In this document: positions 26,773 to 35,809 of the stretch, in pieces
Numbering within the stretch: position 1 is the stretch's first letter
How the letters are laid out: the number at the start of each line of letters is the position of its first letter
Assembly (NCBI GenBank): GCA_045599645.1
Contig: JAZRWI010000023.1
Coordinates: 28,951-92,950 of the forward strand
Reading direction: 5' to 3'
Length of the DNA stretch: 64,000 nucleotides
DNA from: RUG334 sp045599645
GTDB lineage: Bacteria; Muiribacteriota; Ozemobacteria; Ozemobacterales; Ozemobacteraceae
Notes under the pieces: model-generated
The model's database searches: none
The model's input: only the letters and a program-made list of their open reading frames with translations
What the model was told of the DNA's origin: nothing
Position numbers and translations under genes: made by a program

Positions 26773-27064
26773 CTGACTCCCAGAAATCTTCATTGTCAGC
26801 AGGTTTGCGTTCCTTGTCGATTAGAACAGTAAAATATTCGTCTCTGATGCTCTTTTTTAGGGAATTACCTGAAATCAGCTGTAAGACCTTTATCTGCATT
26901 TCGCGTTTTGCAAGCTTTATGTCTATTATATCGCCTACTGCTATTTCTTTGGTTGGCTTGGCTTTTACGTTGTTTACGCTTACAAGTCCAAGCTTACATG
27001 CTTCGTTTGAAAGTGTGCGACGCTTTATAAGGCCTGTTACCTGCAGATACTTGTCTAATCTCAT
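26759..27064 (-). CDS. rqcP: S4-domain RNA-binding protein, RqcP/Hsp15 family
   Basis: A 101-residue S4 domain protein starting MRLDKYLQVTGLIKRRTLSNEACKLG, very close in pattern to RqcP (YabO), which binds stalled 50S subunits with RqcH and supports Ala-tailing in ribosome quality control. An acidic tail (WESDDDK) ends it. No rqcH is visible in this window. Hsp15/HslR is the alternative name for the Gram-negative counterpart. Confidence 0.85.
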   Translation of the reverse strand: MRLDKYLQVTGLIKRRTLSNEACKLGLVSVNNVKAKPTKEIAVGDIIDIKLAKREMQIKVLQLISGNSLKKSIRDEYFTVLIDKERKPADNEDFWESDDDK

Positions 27065-27088
27065 AAATGCAATTCTCCTAAATATATA

Positions 27089-27115
27089 CAGGCGAACTCT
27101 TTTCGAGCTCGCCTG
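27089..27115. other. Inverted repeat between the isomerase gene and rqcP
   Basis: CAGGCGA pairs with TCGCCTG, and an inner CTC/GAG pair flanks the loop. On the minus strand no T-run follows, only TATATATTT. It may act as a weak attenuator or an mRNA stabiliser between the two genes. Confidence 0.4.
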
Positions 27116-27149
27116 CTTATTAGCTATTCGATGTTGTCGGAATCAGTAA

Positions 27150-29798
27150 TCATTCAACGAGGTCAATTACTTCCTGATTGCGAACAACCTTAGCCTGTTT
27201 TGCAATACCCTTCATGAATGAAGCCAAAGCTTCATTTTCATAGGTAGAGCGGAGGTTTCTCTTAATCTTAGCTGTTGCTTTTTCAAGAGTGCCCTTGATT
27301 TCTTGGGTTTCGCTTTCAAGCTTTACGATATACCAGCCATATGGAGTTTCAATTGGTTTAGAATATTCGCCAATCTTAAGGTTCCAGATAGCTTCGTCAA
27401 GAACTGGGCTATACTGACCTTTAGGAGCTGCCTGAGTCATACCGCCGTTCATTGAAGAACTGTCTACAGAATAATCTCTGGCCATCTTAGCGAAGATTGC
27501 ACCGTCGTTAAGTTCCTGATAAACCTTGTCAGCAGTATCTTTGTCGCTGCAAAGAATCTGTCTGGTGGTTCTGGTTGCCGGAATATCATACTGAGACTTA
27601 GTTTCTTCATAGGTCTTGTTGATTTCGGCGTCAGATGGTTCTAAGGTAAGCATGCGGCGGATAGAATCTCTGACTTCTGCAAATGTATCATACTGTTCAG
27701 CTGCATAAGCAGTAATCTTTACAATGTGCCAGCCAAGCTTAGACTTGAATGGTTCAAGGTAAGTATTGAGCTTATTAGCCTTTGCTGCTTCAAGAACATT
27801 CTGGTGAAATTCTGGAACATAAATACGACCATTAGCCGAGAAAAGACCAATGCCTTCGCCAAGTTCAGCATAAGCTTCACCTGGGTTGTCAGAGAATGGA
27901 AGATCAGTGAAGCTGTATTTCTTGCCTTCTTCGTCTTTGCCATATGCCTTAGCTATAGCGTCGATATTGGCTGATGCATTTTCTGAAACAAGTTTCTTGG
28001 CAAGCTTGCCAGCTTCTTCATTTGCCAGCTGGTCAGCTACGATGTCTTTGATTTTTGCTTTCAAAGTATCAGTGAGAGAAAGCTGGATAGGATCAAGGAT
28101 GTTTTCAATCTTGAACAGGTGGTAACCATTCTGGGTCTTGATAACGTCAGAAACATCACCCTTGTTCATAGCGAAAAGCTGTTCTTCGATTTCAGTTGCA
28201 ATCATGTCGTAACCGTCACAAAGTTCGTCCTTTAGGAGGTCCTTGGTGTCTGAAGCGTAATCATCAGTGATTTCGCCCTTGAAGAATGCTGGGAGTAAAC
28301 CCTTGTTAGCTCTTGATTTGCCGAATGAAAGAGTAACGCCCTTAGCAAACTGTTCGCTACCATTGATAACCTTGTTGCGGAAATCTTCAAGACTTGCAAC
28401 TGCTCTGTTGTCAGCAGTCTTAATCTTGGTTTCGTTTAGAAGCTGTTCTTTTACTTCTTCGAAGGTCTTAACCTTTTCAGCGTTCCTGGCTTCAACCTTG
28501 ATGATATGATAACCGTACCGGCTTCTGACTGGTTCTGTTACAGCACCAATTTCTGCTGCAAAGGCTGCATCTTCAAATGGCTTAACCATAGCGCCACGGC
28601 TAAAGAAGCCAAGGTCGCCACCGTTCTTGGCAGAGCCTTCATCTTCTGAATTTTCTGAAGCAAGCTTTGCGAAATCTTCACCATTCTTAGCTTTTTCGTA
28701 AATGGCCTGAATTACGTTCTTAGCTTCTTCAAACTGCTTTTCTTCATCGCCTTCACCACGTGGCTTAATAAGAATGTGACTAGCTTTAACTTCTTCTTTA
28801 GTTGTATAGCTGTCTTTGTTTTCTTCATAAGCCTTCTTGAGGTCTGCTTCTGATACTACGATTGTGCTGAGGTAATTTGGATCTGTAGGCTTTACAAAAA
28901 TATGAGAAGCTTCGATTCTCTTTGAGGTGAGAAGTGTTGCTTTGTTTGCTTCATAATAAGACTTAATCTGGTCATCTGTAACTTCAACAGAAGAAGTCAG
29001 TGTGCTTGGATCTACAAGGACATGATCAAAGCTGATCTTGTCATCCTTCTTGAAGCTGTATTTGTGAGAATTGTAATAAGCCTGAAGAAAATCTTCGGTT
29101 GCGCTTGCTACTGGAACTACAAGGACTGAACTCTGTGTAACTGTAGCGGCTGTGATTTCCTGCATTCTTTCCTGAGCATATTCGTCTTCTGTTTCGCCTC
29201 TTCTGCGGAGCATGCGAACGAATTCTGTTGGAGTAGTCTGCTGCTTTTCTCTTACAATGATTTGTTCCTTTGTAACTGGTGGAACAATATTGTTAGCCTT
29301 TGCATAAAGGTTAAGAAGATTGATGTTTACAAGCTGACCAATAGCACCTTCTCTAAAATATTCAATATAGAATTTCTTAAATTCTGGAGACATCTGCTGA
29401 TATTTAGCATATTCATTAGTATTCTTCAGAGTGCGGAAAAGGGTCTTTGCGTCAATGTTTGCAGTGTGTGGACCATAAGTAACAGTTAGTGCTGTCTGGT
29501 CACCTTTGCCCTGGAGCTTTTCTGGAAGTGCGTTCTGTGCTGCTGCTTCCTGAGCTTCAAGATTGTCAGCCTGACGCTGCTGTTCTTCGCGCTTCTGATT
29601 CTGAACGCGTGTTCCATAACCAATAAAGAAAAGAGAAATCAAGAAAGTAATGATTACTGCCCAGATAATTTCTTTAATGTGCATTCTAAGCCAACTCATT
29701 GACATGAAACCTGGCTGGGGTCTCTGTTTCTTATGAGATTTGTGGCTTGATGAAGTGTTTTTTAACTCTTCAGTTGTCTTATTTTCGTTTTCAGACAT
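27150..29798 (-). CDS. Membrane-anchored peptidyl-prolyl isomerase/chaperone, SurA/PpiD-like, with two parvulin domains
   Basis: The 882-residue protein has a Lys-rich cytosolic tail, one transmembrane helix (IIWAVIITFLISLFFIGYG, about 43-61) and a long extracytoplasmic part. Parvulin domain 1 covers about 333-433 (ASHILIKP...GGDLGFFSRGAMVKPFEDAAF...YGYHIIKV). Parvulin domain 2 covers about 736-829 (TRQILCSD...NGGMTQAAPKGQYSPVLDEAI...YGWYIVKL). SurA-type helical segments lie around and between them, with repeats such as GYHLFKI and GWHIVKI. Role: folding of exported or outer-membrane proteins. It is larger than PpiD (about 620). The gene heads the block with rqcP and rsmA. Confidence 0.9.
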   Translation of the reverse strand: MSENENKTTEELKNTSSSHKSHKKQRPQPGFMSMSWLRMHIKEIIWAVIITFLISLFFIGYGTRVQNQKREEQQRQADNLEAQEAAAQNALPEKLQGKGDQTALTVTYGPHTANIDAKTLFRTLKNTNEYAKYQQMSPEFKKFYIEYFREGAIGQLVNINLLNLYAKANNIVPPVTKEQIIVREKQQTTPTEFVRMLRRRGETEDEYAQERMQEITAATVTQSSVLVVPVASATEDFLQAYYNSHKYSFKKDDKISFDHVLVDPSTLTSSVEVTDDQIKSYYEANKATLLTSKRIEASHIFVKPTDPNYLSTIVVSEADLKKAYEENKDSYTTKEEVKASHILIKPRGEGDEEKQFEEAKNVIQAIYEKAKNGEDFAKLASENSEDEGSAKNGGDLGFFSRGAMVKPFEDAAFAAEIGAVTEPVRSRYGYHIIKVEARNAEKVKTFEEVKEQLLNETKIKTADNRAVASLEDFRNKVINGSEQFAKGVTLSFGKSRANKGLLPAFFKGEITDDYASDTKDLLKDELCDGYDMIATEIEEQLFAMNKGDVSDVIKTQNGYHLFKIENILDPIQLSLTDTLKAKIKDIVADQLANEEAGKLAKKLVSENASANIDAIAKAYGKDEEGKKYSFTDLPFSDNPGEAYAELGEGIGLFSANGRIYVPEFHQNVLEAAKANKLNTYLEPFKSKLGWHIVKITAYAAEQYDTFAEVRDSIRRMLTLEPSDAEINKTYEETKSQYDIPATRTTRQILCSDKDTADKVYQELNDGAIFAKMARDYSVDSSSMNGGMTQAAPKGQYSPVLDEAIWNLKIGEYSKPIETPYGWYIVKLESETQEIKGTLEKATAKIKRNLRSTYENEALASFMKGIAKQAKVVRNQEVIDLVE

Positions 29799-29828
29799 GC
29801 TTGCCGGTCACCTCTTGGATCTTTGTGT

Positions 29829-29857
29829 ACAATATATGAGCTATAAATTATTGCCAA
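29829..29857 (-). promoter_or_regulatory. Possible sigma-70 promoter for the isomerase operon
   Basis: On the minus strand TTGGCA and TATTGT are separated by 17 bp, about 30 bp before the ATG at 29798, with a GAGGTGA ribosome-binding site between. Confidence 0.45.
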
Positions 29858-29975
29858 CATATAAGTGCCGAAAAGTATATCATTACAAAACAAGTGTGTC
29901 AATTCTATTCTTGCTACAAAGCAATTTCAATATTGATGCGGATTTTCAAGCCAGAAACCCCAATGCCGAATCCTA

Positions 29976-30004
29976 TTGCTTAGAAAACGAACTTACTATA
30001 TAAT
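29976..30004 (+). promoter_or_regulatory. Sigma-70-like promoter giving a leaderless murJ transcript
   Basis: TTGCTT, a 17-bp spacer and a perfect TATAAT end only 8 bp before the murJ ATG. Transcription would start at or next to the A of the ATG, and no ribosome-binding site is present. Confidence 0.65.
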
Positions 30005-30012
30005 CTCAAACT

Positions 30013-31317
30013 ATGAACCTCGACAGAATAATAAAATCATTCTTTTCACTTTCAGCTATCACATTATTGTCTAGAATTAGCGGTTTTGTAAAGGTGGCTG
30101 GTTTTGCTTGTATATTCGGGCGTGATTCATATGCTGATGTTTTACTTTCTGTTATGATTCTGCCTGATCTTGTTTATAAGTTTCTGAGTGAAGGTTTGGT
30201 TTCTGGAGCTGCTGTCCCGATTTTTGTAAAATACAAAGATGATAATGAAACTTTAAATAAGGCTTTTTGGAGCATATTCTGGATAACTGCTATTGTAGGC
30301 GTTGTTATTAGTATTATTCTGGCGTTGGGAACTAATCCTATTTGCGCATTAATAATGCCAAATGTTGATCCAAACTATGATTCCTCTCTCAAAGAAATGT
30401 GGCTGGTTTTAATCCCATATTTTACTCTAGGATTGCTTGGGGGAGTCCAGTCTTCCTTATTAAATGCAAAACTGAGCTTTGCAAAACCTGCCGTAGGTTC
30501 CATTATAGTAAATTTCACAATTATTCTATCTCTTCCATTTGTCGCAATTTATGGCTTTGAAATAATAGCCGCTGCAAATACTGTCGGTGCTCTCATTCAA
30601 TGTCTTTGGCTGGCTTTGCTGATACGATGGGATATGACAATGGATGTCAGCATAAGAAACTGTCGGGTGTGGGATAGTAAAATTGTTGCTGATTTCCTCA
30701 AGGCCTCGGCTCCTGTTGCTGCATGGATTTCTTTATTGCCTTTGATTCCTGTTTATGAACGCCATTTATTGTCTGCTGATAATGGTGCTATTGCTGCTTT
30801 GAACTATACTGAAAAGCTTTTTAATCTTCCATTAGGTATTGTTTCTATCAGTCTTGCTTACGTAATTCTGCCAAATCTAAGTGGTTTGAAGGGTAAAGAA
30901 AGAAAAAGATTTCTTGTGAAAGCACTTGGTATGGCAAGCATAGTTATTGTGCCTATTGTAGCTATTATGTGGTTCGCTTCCGAGTTTATTGTAAATTTCG
31001 TATATATGAGAGGACATTTTTCAGAATCTGATGCAATTGCTGTTGCGAAGCTTTTTAAAGTATATGGAATAGCTCTTTTACCTGTATCTTTGAACATGGT
31101 TCTTAATAGGGGCTTTTTTGCTGCCAATAACTATGTAATACCTTTTGTTGCCGGGCTCGCAGCATCTTTGCTTCAACTGTATGCATGTAATGTTGCTGTT
31201 TCACAGTCTGGTATGGTAGGGGTAGCTATTGCTGCTATTTCCGCTGGATTCCTTCAACTTGTCATCCTGCTTCTCTTCTCATTCCTGGGTAAAAAAAATA
31301 AATCAAATAAAAAATAA
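30013..31317 (+). CDS. murJ: Lipid II flippase MurJ (MviN family)
   Basis: Moves lipid-linked peptidoglycan precursor across the inner membrane. The 434-residue polytopic protein opens with ITLLSRISGFVKVAGFACIFG, matching the MurJ SR..GF.R start, and keeps the FLSEGLVSGAAVPIF segment and LPLGIVSISLAYVILPNLS. It is shorter than the usual 500 or so residues, ending after about 12 rather than 14 helices. The start ATG lies immediately downstream of a TATAAT box. It converges on the glycosyltransferase gene. Confidence 0.92.
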   Translation: MNLDRIIKSFFSLSAITLLSRISGFVKVAGFACIFGRDSYADVLLSVMILPDLVYKFLSEGLVSGAAVPIFVKYKDDNETLNKAFWSIFWITAIVGVVISIILALGTNPICALIMPNVDPNYDSSLKEMWLVLIPYFTLGLLGGVQSSLLNAKLSFAKPAVGSIIVNFTIILSLPFVAIYGFEIIAAANTVGALIQCLWLALLIRWDMTMDVSIRNCRVWDSKIVADFLKASAPVAAWISLLPLIPVYERHLLSADNGAIAALNYTEKLFNLPLGIVSISLAYVILPNLSGLKGKERKRFLVKALGMASIVIVPIVAIMWFASEFIVNFVYMRGHFSESDAIAVAKLFKVYGIALLPVSLNMVLNRGFFAANNYVIPFVAGLAASLLQLYACNVAVSQSGMVGVAIAAISAGFLQLVILLLFSFLGKKNKSNKK

Positions 31318-31345
31318 CCCCTTTCTGAATGAAAGGAGTTATTTT
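31311..31345. terminator. Bidirectional terminator between murJ and the glycosyltransferase gene
   Basis: AAAATAAC and CCTTTC pair with GAAAGG and GTTATTTT with one internal mismatch, and a T-run follows on plus. It overlaps the murJ stop codon and lies between two convergent genes. Confidence 0.75.
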
Positions 31346-31364
31346 TTATTTACCATATTTCAAG

Positions 31365-32750
31365 TCAATACTGTTCCTTGGGCTTTGGAACAATTAGCTT
31401 TGCCAGTTCTTCCCAGGTTAATGTATTCTTGAAGGAAGCTGCTACGCCGCCTTTTCGGCCTCTTAATGTGTCTTTTGCATTGAAGGCCTTTCTCATTGTA
31501 TAAGCAAGTGACTGGGCATCAAGCTTTCTGACCTTCATTGCTGGTGAATCTGCGTAGAGTTCACCTTTTCCTATTTCAACCTGATTGGTTTTTACTGGAA
31601 TTACAGTATTCATTGGAAGATTGGCTATAGATGCCAAGTAATCAGCACCTATTACATGAAGCCCACAAGCAACGGCTTCTCTGACGTTAATTGCTGAGTT
31701 GAATGCTACATTGCCAGCTACATAAACATCTGCTGAAGCTAATAAACCGGCGTAGTCATTGTCGGCCATAAGGTGGTCTATTATTGTAACCTTGGCAAAC
31801 ATTGAATTTAAGGCACCGAGCTTTTTACGGAAGTCAGCTATTTCATACGAGAAATCCTTTTTGGCTTTGGGCAGGTGGGTTAGCTTTATGATGAGCTCTA
31901 CCTTTTCTTCTGCTTTGAATTCTTTGATGTAAGCAAAAAGAATGTCTTCAAGACCCTTGCGGTTCAATGGATTACCGGAAGTTATTATTCTGAAATAACC
32001 CTTTTTATTTTGGTATTCTTCTGGACAGACAGCCTGAGCGTTGAAATACTTGGTTTTTACAGGTATTGGGACTATTTTTATGCTCTGTGGCTTGATTCCA
32101 GCTTTTCTACATGCCTGAGCGTGCTTGTCAGATGGAACTATTACCAGACCGGCTCTTTGAAGTCTTCTTAACTGAGAGACGTCTTCATTCATTGGGTCAA
32201 ATGATGCAACCCATGAATCCTGTGGCCCTACATGTTCCTGACTGAAATTATAGATAGATGAAACATAGCATCTTGATTTGGCTTGTGGCGGAAGTTCAAG
32301 ACCCTTTGCTGCATCTTCTGGCATTGGAAGGTCTTTTATCCAGCCATAGGAGCGTCTTTCAGAACCAGAAAAGAACAGGTGCTGTTCTCTGCCACATTGC
32401 AAAATAGCTGTACCTACACGGCCAGTGAAGGTTGGAGAACGGAAATTGGCAATTACACAAACGTCAGCTGGCTTTATTGACTTGCCACCTTTATGCTTGC
32501 CACCATAAGCGGTTTCATTGCGGCGATTCATCTTTTCAAAGTTCTTGAATTTGCCGTAATCCTGATCTTCTCCATTTTCATCAAAATCGTCATCTATATC
32601 ATCATAGTCATTGTGATGTCTGTGATGAGGCTGAAAATGAGGCCTTTCATGGTTGTTCTCGAATTTTCTGAAGCCTTTATTAGCAACCAAGGGCTTGCTC
32701 TGATGCTTGAATTTATTGTTAAACGGTTTGTGTTCCTGCGAATCCTTCAT
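31365..32750 (-). CDS. Glycosyltransferase (GT4-like) with His/Asp-rich disordered N-terminus
   Basis: Residues from about 95 on form a GT-B type glycosyltransferase: VCVIANFRSPTFTGRVG, SGNPLNRKGLEDILFAY (typical NRKG donor-site start), and VREAVACGLHVIGADY (the EA.ACG.PV equivalent of the nucleotide-sugar site). Residues 1-90 are low complexity and rich in His, Asp, Asn, Lys and Phe (HHRHHNDYDDIDDDFDENGE), with no membrane segment. The sugar and acceptor are unknown. The ATG overlaps the PHP stop codon by one base, so the two are coupled. Confidence 0.8.
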   Translation of the reverse strand: MKDSQEHKPFNNKFKHQSKPLVANKGFRKFENNHERPHFQPHHRHHNDYDDIDDDFDENGEDQDYGKFKNFEKMNRRNETAYGGKHKGGKSIKPADVCVIANFRSPTFTGRVGTAILQCGREQHLFFSGSERRSYGWIKDLPMPEDAAKGLELPPQAKSRCYVSSIYNFSQEHVGPQDSWVASFDPMNEDVSQLRRLQRAGLVIVPSDKHAQACRKAGIKPQSIKIVPIPVKTKYFNAQAVCPEEYQNKKGYFRIITSGNPLNRKGLEDILFAYIKEFKAEEKVELIIKLTHLPKAKKDFSYEIADFRKKLGALNSMFAKVTIIDHLMADNDYAGLLASADVYVAGNVAFNSAINVREAVACGLHVIGADYLASIANLPMNTVIPVKTNQVEIGKGELYADSPAMKVRKLDAQSLAYTMRKAFNAKDTLRGRKGGVAASFKNTLTWEELAKLIVPKPKEQY

Positions 32751-33613
32751 TAGAAGCTTATCCCCCTTTTTGCTGCATGTTCTAGTAATTCTTGGAATTG
32801 TTTACTGTCTAATCCGCCTTGGCCAAGTCGGCCAATGTGTTTTTCAAATTCACCATGATAGTCACTGCCACCTGTGCATGCAATGCCTTTTTCTGTGGCT
32901 ATTTCATAGAACTTCCTTACATCGCGGTTTTCGTGTTCCACATAAAAAACTTCAATGCCATCCCAGGGTAAATCTTTAATGCCTCTCCAGGTTTCTTCCC
33001 AATGCGGAATCAAACCAGGATGTGCCAGCACTGCAATGCCGCCGGCGTCATGAATAGCTTCTATTGCTACATTGAAATTTATATAGTCCTTGGGCACGTA
33101 GCATGGGCAGCCGGAACATAAATATTTTTTAAATGCTTCATCAAAGGTTTTGATGTAGCCTTTGTTTTCCAAATAATGAGCTAAGTGAGGTCTGCCAAGC
33201 ACACGATTGGGTTCGCTTTTAAACCAGGCTTCAAGCTCGTCCATATCAAAGCCTTGCTCGCGAAGCAGATTCAATATTTTAAGAGCTCTTGTATGACGAA
33301 GATCACGCTGCTCGTCTAATATTTCTGTCAGTTTTGACTTTTCCGGGGAAATGAATAGGCCAAGAACGTGAACTGATTTCTCTTCACCAGGCCAGCCGCA
33401 GGAAAGCTCAGTTCCTGAAACTACTTTAATGTTTTTACCTTGGGCAGCATTTTGGGCTTCTTTTATGCCGCCAATGGTATCATGGTCAGTCAGGGCCAAG
33501 ACAGACAAACCTATAGATTCTGCCTTTTCTACTAGTTGAGTGGGAGACAGTGTGCCATCAGACGCACTGCTATGAGTATGAAGGTCTGCAAAAGCAACAG
33601 GTCGCTTTTTCAC
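32750..33613 (-). CDS. PHP-domain phosphoesterase (RNase AM/TrpH-YciV family)
   Basis: A 287-residue PHP fold with the metal-binding motifs DLHTHSSASDG, ALTDHDT, GTELS, LAHPG and GGSDYHG. This set matches the YciV/TrpH group, shown in E. coli to be a 5'-3' exonuclease active on short RNA and on pAp-like nucleotides. The start is GTG at 33613 with GGA about 10 nt before it. It is coupled to the downstream glycosyltransferase gene. Confidence 0.9.
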   Translation of the reverse strand: MKKRPVAFADLHTHSSASDGTLSPTQLVEKAESIGLSVLALTDHDTIGGIKEAQNAAQGKNIKVVSGTELSCGWPGEEKSVHVLGLFISPEKSKLTEILDEQRDLRHTRALKILNLLREQGFDMDELEAWFKSEPNRVLGRPHLAHYLENKGYIKTFDEAFKKYLCSGCPCYVPKDYINFNVAIEAIHDAGGIAVLAHPGLIPHWEETWRGIKDLPWDGIEVFYVEHENRDVRKFYEIATEKGIACTGGSDYHGEFEKHIGRLGQGGLDSKQFQELLEHAAKRGISF

Positions 33614-33678
33614 TAAATCATTCCTTTCACTTAGGTCACTCTTTATATTATAGTAAATTTTCTAAAACTTCCATAGTT

Positions 33679-33707
33679 TTGACAAAATTATATTATAGCA
33701 ATATAAT
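33679..33707 (+). promoter_or_regulatory. Consensus sigma-70 promoter
   Basis: A perfect TTGACA, 17-bp spacer and perfect TATAAT on plus, upstream of the exported protein at 33802. The predicted 5' leader is about 90 nt. Confidence 0.8.
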
Positions 33708-33734
33708 TTAAGCATCTGATGAGATGGCTAATCC

Positions 33735-33763
33735 TTGTCAGATTGTGATTAATAAAGTAAAAT
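33735..33763 (+). promoter_or_regulatory. Second, nearer promoter for the exported protein
   Basis: TTGTCA, 17-bp spacer and TAAAAT, ending about 38 bp before the ATG at 33802. Two promoters in tandem 56 bp apart suggest strong or doubly controlled expression. Confidence 0.5.
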
Positions 33764-33801
33764 CTCCATATAAACAATATTATCCTGAAAAGGAGAAAAA
33801 T

Positions 33802-34620
33802 ATGAAAAGATTTCTTACAATAATAGTTCTGCTTGCCGTTCTTTTGATTCCAGATCTGGCAAGTGCTACAGAACATAATATTCTTCCTCGTTTCCCGGAA
33901 ATAGTTATTGAAAAAGAATATTCTCAGTATTTTAAGGTTAAAGATTGTCAGGCTAAGGCTTCCATTGAAGGGGAAATAGCTAAAACTAATCTTGTTGCTG
34001 TTCTTACTAATATTGCTGATAAAGAAATTGCTACTTCGGTTAAATTCAGAATTCTTTACCCGACCAGTATGAACAGTATATCTATTAAAGTTAATGATAA
34101 GAACTTTAAGTATGATTCTGAAAATCCAAGATATAGCTTTTCCTTAAAGCCAAATGAAGAAATAAAATTTGATATGACTGCAAATGTTTCTGTAAATTAC
34201 AGCATAGACGCAGTAAGAAAAGCTATTGAACGCATGGAAGAAGCTGAAAAGCAAGGCTCTGTAAGGAATAAAAGTAAGGCCAAAAACAATGCTAGAGAAT
34301 TAGGCGAAAGCTTTATGCGTTTATTTAAAAGTAATGATAGATTCGGTAAAAGATTCCAGATTGGTTTGTTAGTCTCTAAATGGGGACTTTTCCCGGTTGA
34401 TTTTGAAAAGCTTTCCTTGGAAATCAAGGTTCCGGAAGATTTTACCGTTATCAGTTCTTATGAAAGCATATGGCAGGATGTAAAAAAAGACAAAAATACT
34501 GCTACATATAGAACAACAGATGTTGATAACTACAATGAAGCTATTTTCCTTCCTGAAAAAGATAAGGAAGAACAGCTTGCGACAATGGAAATTTTGAAGT
34601 CAGACAAGTTCCGCAACTAA
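33802..34620 (+). CDS. Exported protein of unknown function
   Basis: The start is set at ATG 33802 because AAAAGGAG lies 6 nt upstream and the product then begins with a clean signal peptide (MKRFLTIIVLLAVLLIPDLA, cut after SA). The frame upstream is open but has no start context. The mature part of about 250 residues seems mostly beta in its first half (NLVAVLTNIADKEIATSVKFRILYP, SFSLKPNEEIKFDMTANVSVNY), followed by a Lys/Arg-rich helix (RKAIERMEEAEKQG). I do not recognise a family. It has its own promoters and its own terminator, so it is a single-gene unit. Confidence 0.85.
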   Translation: MKRFLTIIVLLAVLLIPDLASATEHNILPRFPEIVIEKEYSQYFKVKDCQAKASIEGEIAKTNLVAVLTNIADKEIATSVKFRILYPTSMNSISIKVNDKNFKYDSENPRYSFSLKPNEEIKFDMTANVSVNYSIDAVRKAIERMEEAEKQGSVRNKSKAKNNARELGESFMRLFKSNDRFGKRFQIGLLVSKWGLFPVDFEKLSLEIKVPEDFTVISSYESIWQDVKKDKNTATYRTTDVDNYNEAIFLPEKDKEEQLATMEILKSDKFRN

Positions 34621-34635
34621 TTATAACTGATTACT

Positions 34636-34677
34636 AAAGTAAAACGACCTGCAATAACAGGCAGGTCGTTTTACTTT
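34636..34677. terminator. Bidirectional intrinsic terminator
   Basis: A 17-bp perfect stem starting AAAGTAAAACGACCTGC with an 8-nt loop, between the convergent exported-protein and histidine-kinase genes. T-rich sequence ends the stem in both directions. Confidence 0.85.
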
Positions 34678-34697
34678 ATAAGGCCGCTTCTAATCAT

Positions 34698-35798
34698 TTA
34701 TGCCGCAGGAATTGTTACTGTAACTGTTGTACCAGCATTATGCTCGCTTTTTATATCAATGTCGCCATGCATATATTGGGCTATTCTGTAGGCAACAGAT
34801 AATCCAAGACCAAGACTGTTCCAGATTCTTTTCCTTGTATAGAACGGATTGAATACATAGTCTATTTCTTCCTGCGCTATACCACAGCCTGTATCTGAAA
34901 TGGTAATCTTAGCTAGGCGTTTTCCAGAGTCAATAGCTGTAGAGACTGTAGCCTTGAGCTTCCCACCCTTTGGCATTGCCTGAAATGCGTTGAGAACAAT
35001 ATTATACATGAGCTGTCTGAATTCATTCAATGCCCCGAATATTTCTACTTTACTTTCAGATGGAATAAATTCTACATCTGCAACAGCAGAACTATTCATG
35101 CTTCTAGTTCTTTCTAAGACTTCCGCAACTATTTCTGAAACATTGATATAATCTTCTGAAGCTGTTTCCTGATGTGAATATATACGAAGATTGTTTATTA
35201 TTGTGGAAATTCGGTTAATGTTTTCACTAATTTTTTCTAATGTGGAAGCTTGTTTTTCTAGGCTTAATTTCCCTGATTTGAGCAGATAAAGAGCATTACT
35301 TATACCAGCAAGAGGATTATTGATTTCGTGTGCAACACCATTGGTGAATTGGGTAAGTGCATTTATTTTTTCAGCCTTGCTGGCTTCTTTTTGGGCTTCC
35401 AATAACTCGGTGGCATCGTAAATGATAGCTTCATAGCATTTGCCGCCAAACATTGTATTGTTTATCGTAAAACAGCGCACACCTAGTAATAAATTCTGCT
35501 CTCTTACTACTGATGTTAAATTGTTTTTTTTCTTTAACTGGAAAATGAGGCTGTTTATTTCTTCAAAGATATTAGATAAGCCACGCAAATCCTTAAGATT
35601 AGGATTGGCAATCAACTTTTCTTTTGGCAAACCAATAAAATTGATAGCAGCTTTATTGTAATAACAAAGCTGCTGGTCTTTATCGAATACCAGAACCCCG
35701 TCTATTGAGAAGTCGGAAAGCTGCTGATAATTCCCAGAAGTATCACCCGACAGATGCCTCTGGGATGATACTGGTTCGCTGATTAGGTTGTTGGTCAT
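34698..35798 (-). CDS. Soluble PAS-domain sensor histidine kinase (NtrB-like)
   Basis: 366 residues without a transmembrane segment. A PAS domain lies at about 30-130 (DGVLVFDKDQQLCYYNKAA), then the H-box TNGVAHEINNPLAG near 158, the N-box MYNIVLNAFQAMPKGG, G1 DTGCGI and G2 GLGLSVAYRI. The H-box type is that of NtrB/AtoS-like kinases that usually partner sigma-54 activators. No response regulator is adjacent; the TadZ receiver domain at 60 kb is the only other receiver seen. It starts 11 bp after the methyltransferase stop. Confidence 0.92.
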   Translation of the reverse strand: MTNNLISEPVSSQRHLSGDTSGNYQQLSDFSIDGVLVFDKDQQLCYYNKAAINFIGLPKEKLIANPNLKDLRGLSNIFEEINSLIFQLKKKNNLTSVVREQNLLLGVRCFTINNTMFGGKCYEAIIYDATELLEAQKEASKAEKINALTQFTNGVAHEINNPLAGISNALYLLKSGKLSLEKQASTLEKISENINRISTIINNLRIYSHQETASEDYINVSEIVAEVLERTRSMNSSAVADVEFIPSESKVEIFGALNEFRQLMYNIVLNAFQAMPKGGKLKATVSTAIDSGKRLAKITISDTGCGIAQEEIDYVFNPFYTRKRIWNSLGLGLSVAYRIAQYMHGDIDIKSEHNAGTTVTVTIPAA

Positions 35799-35809
35799 TT
35801 ATTGGTGTG

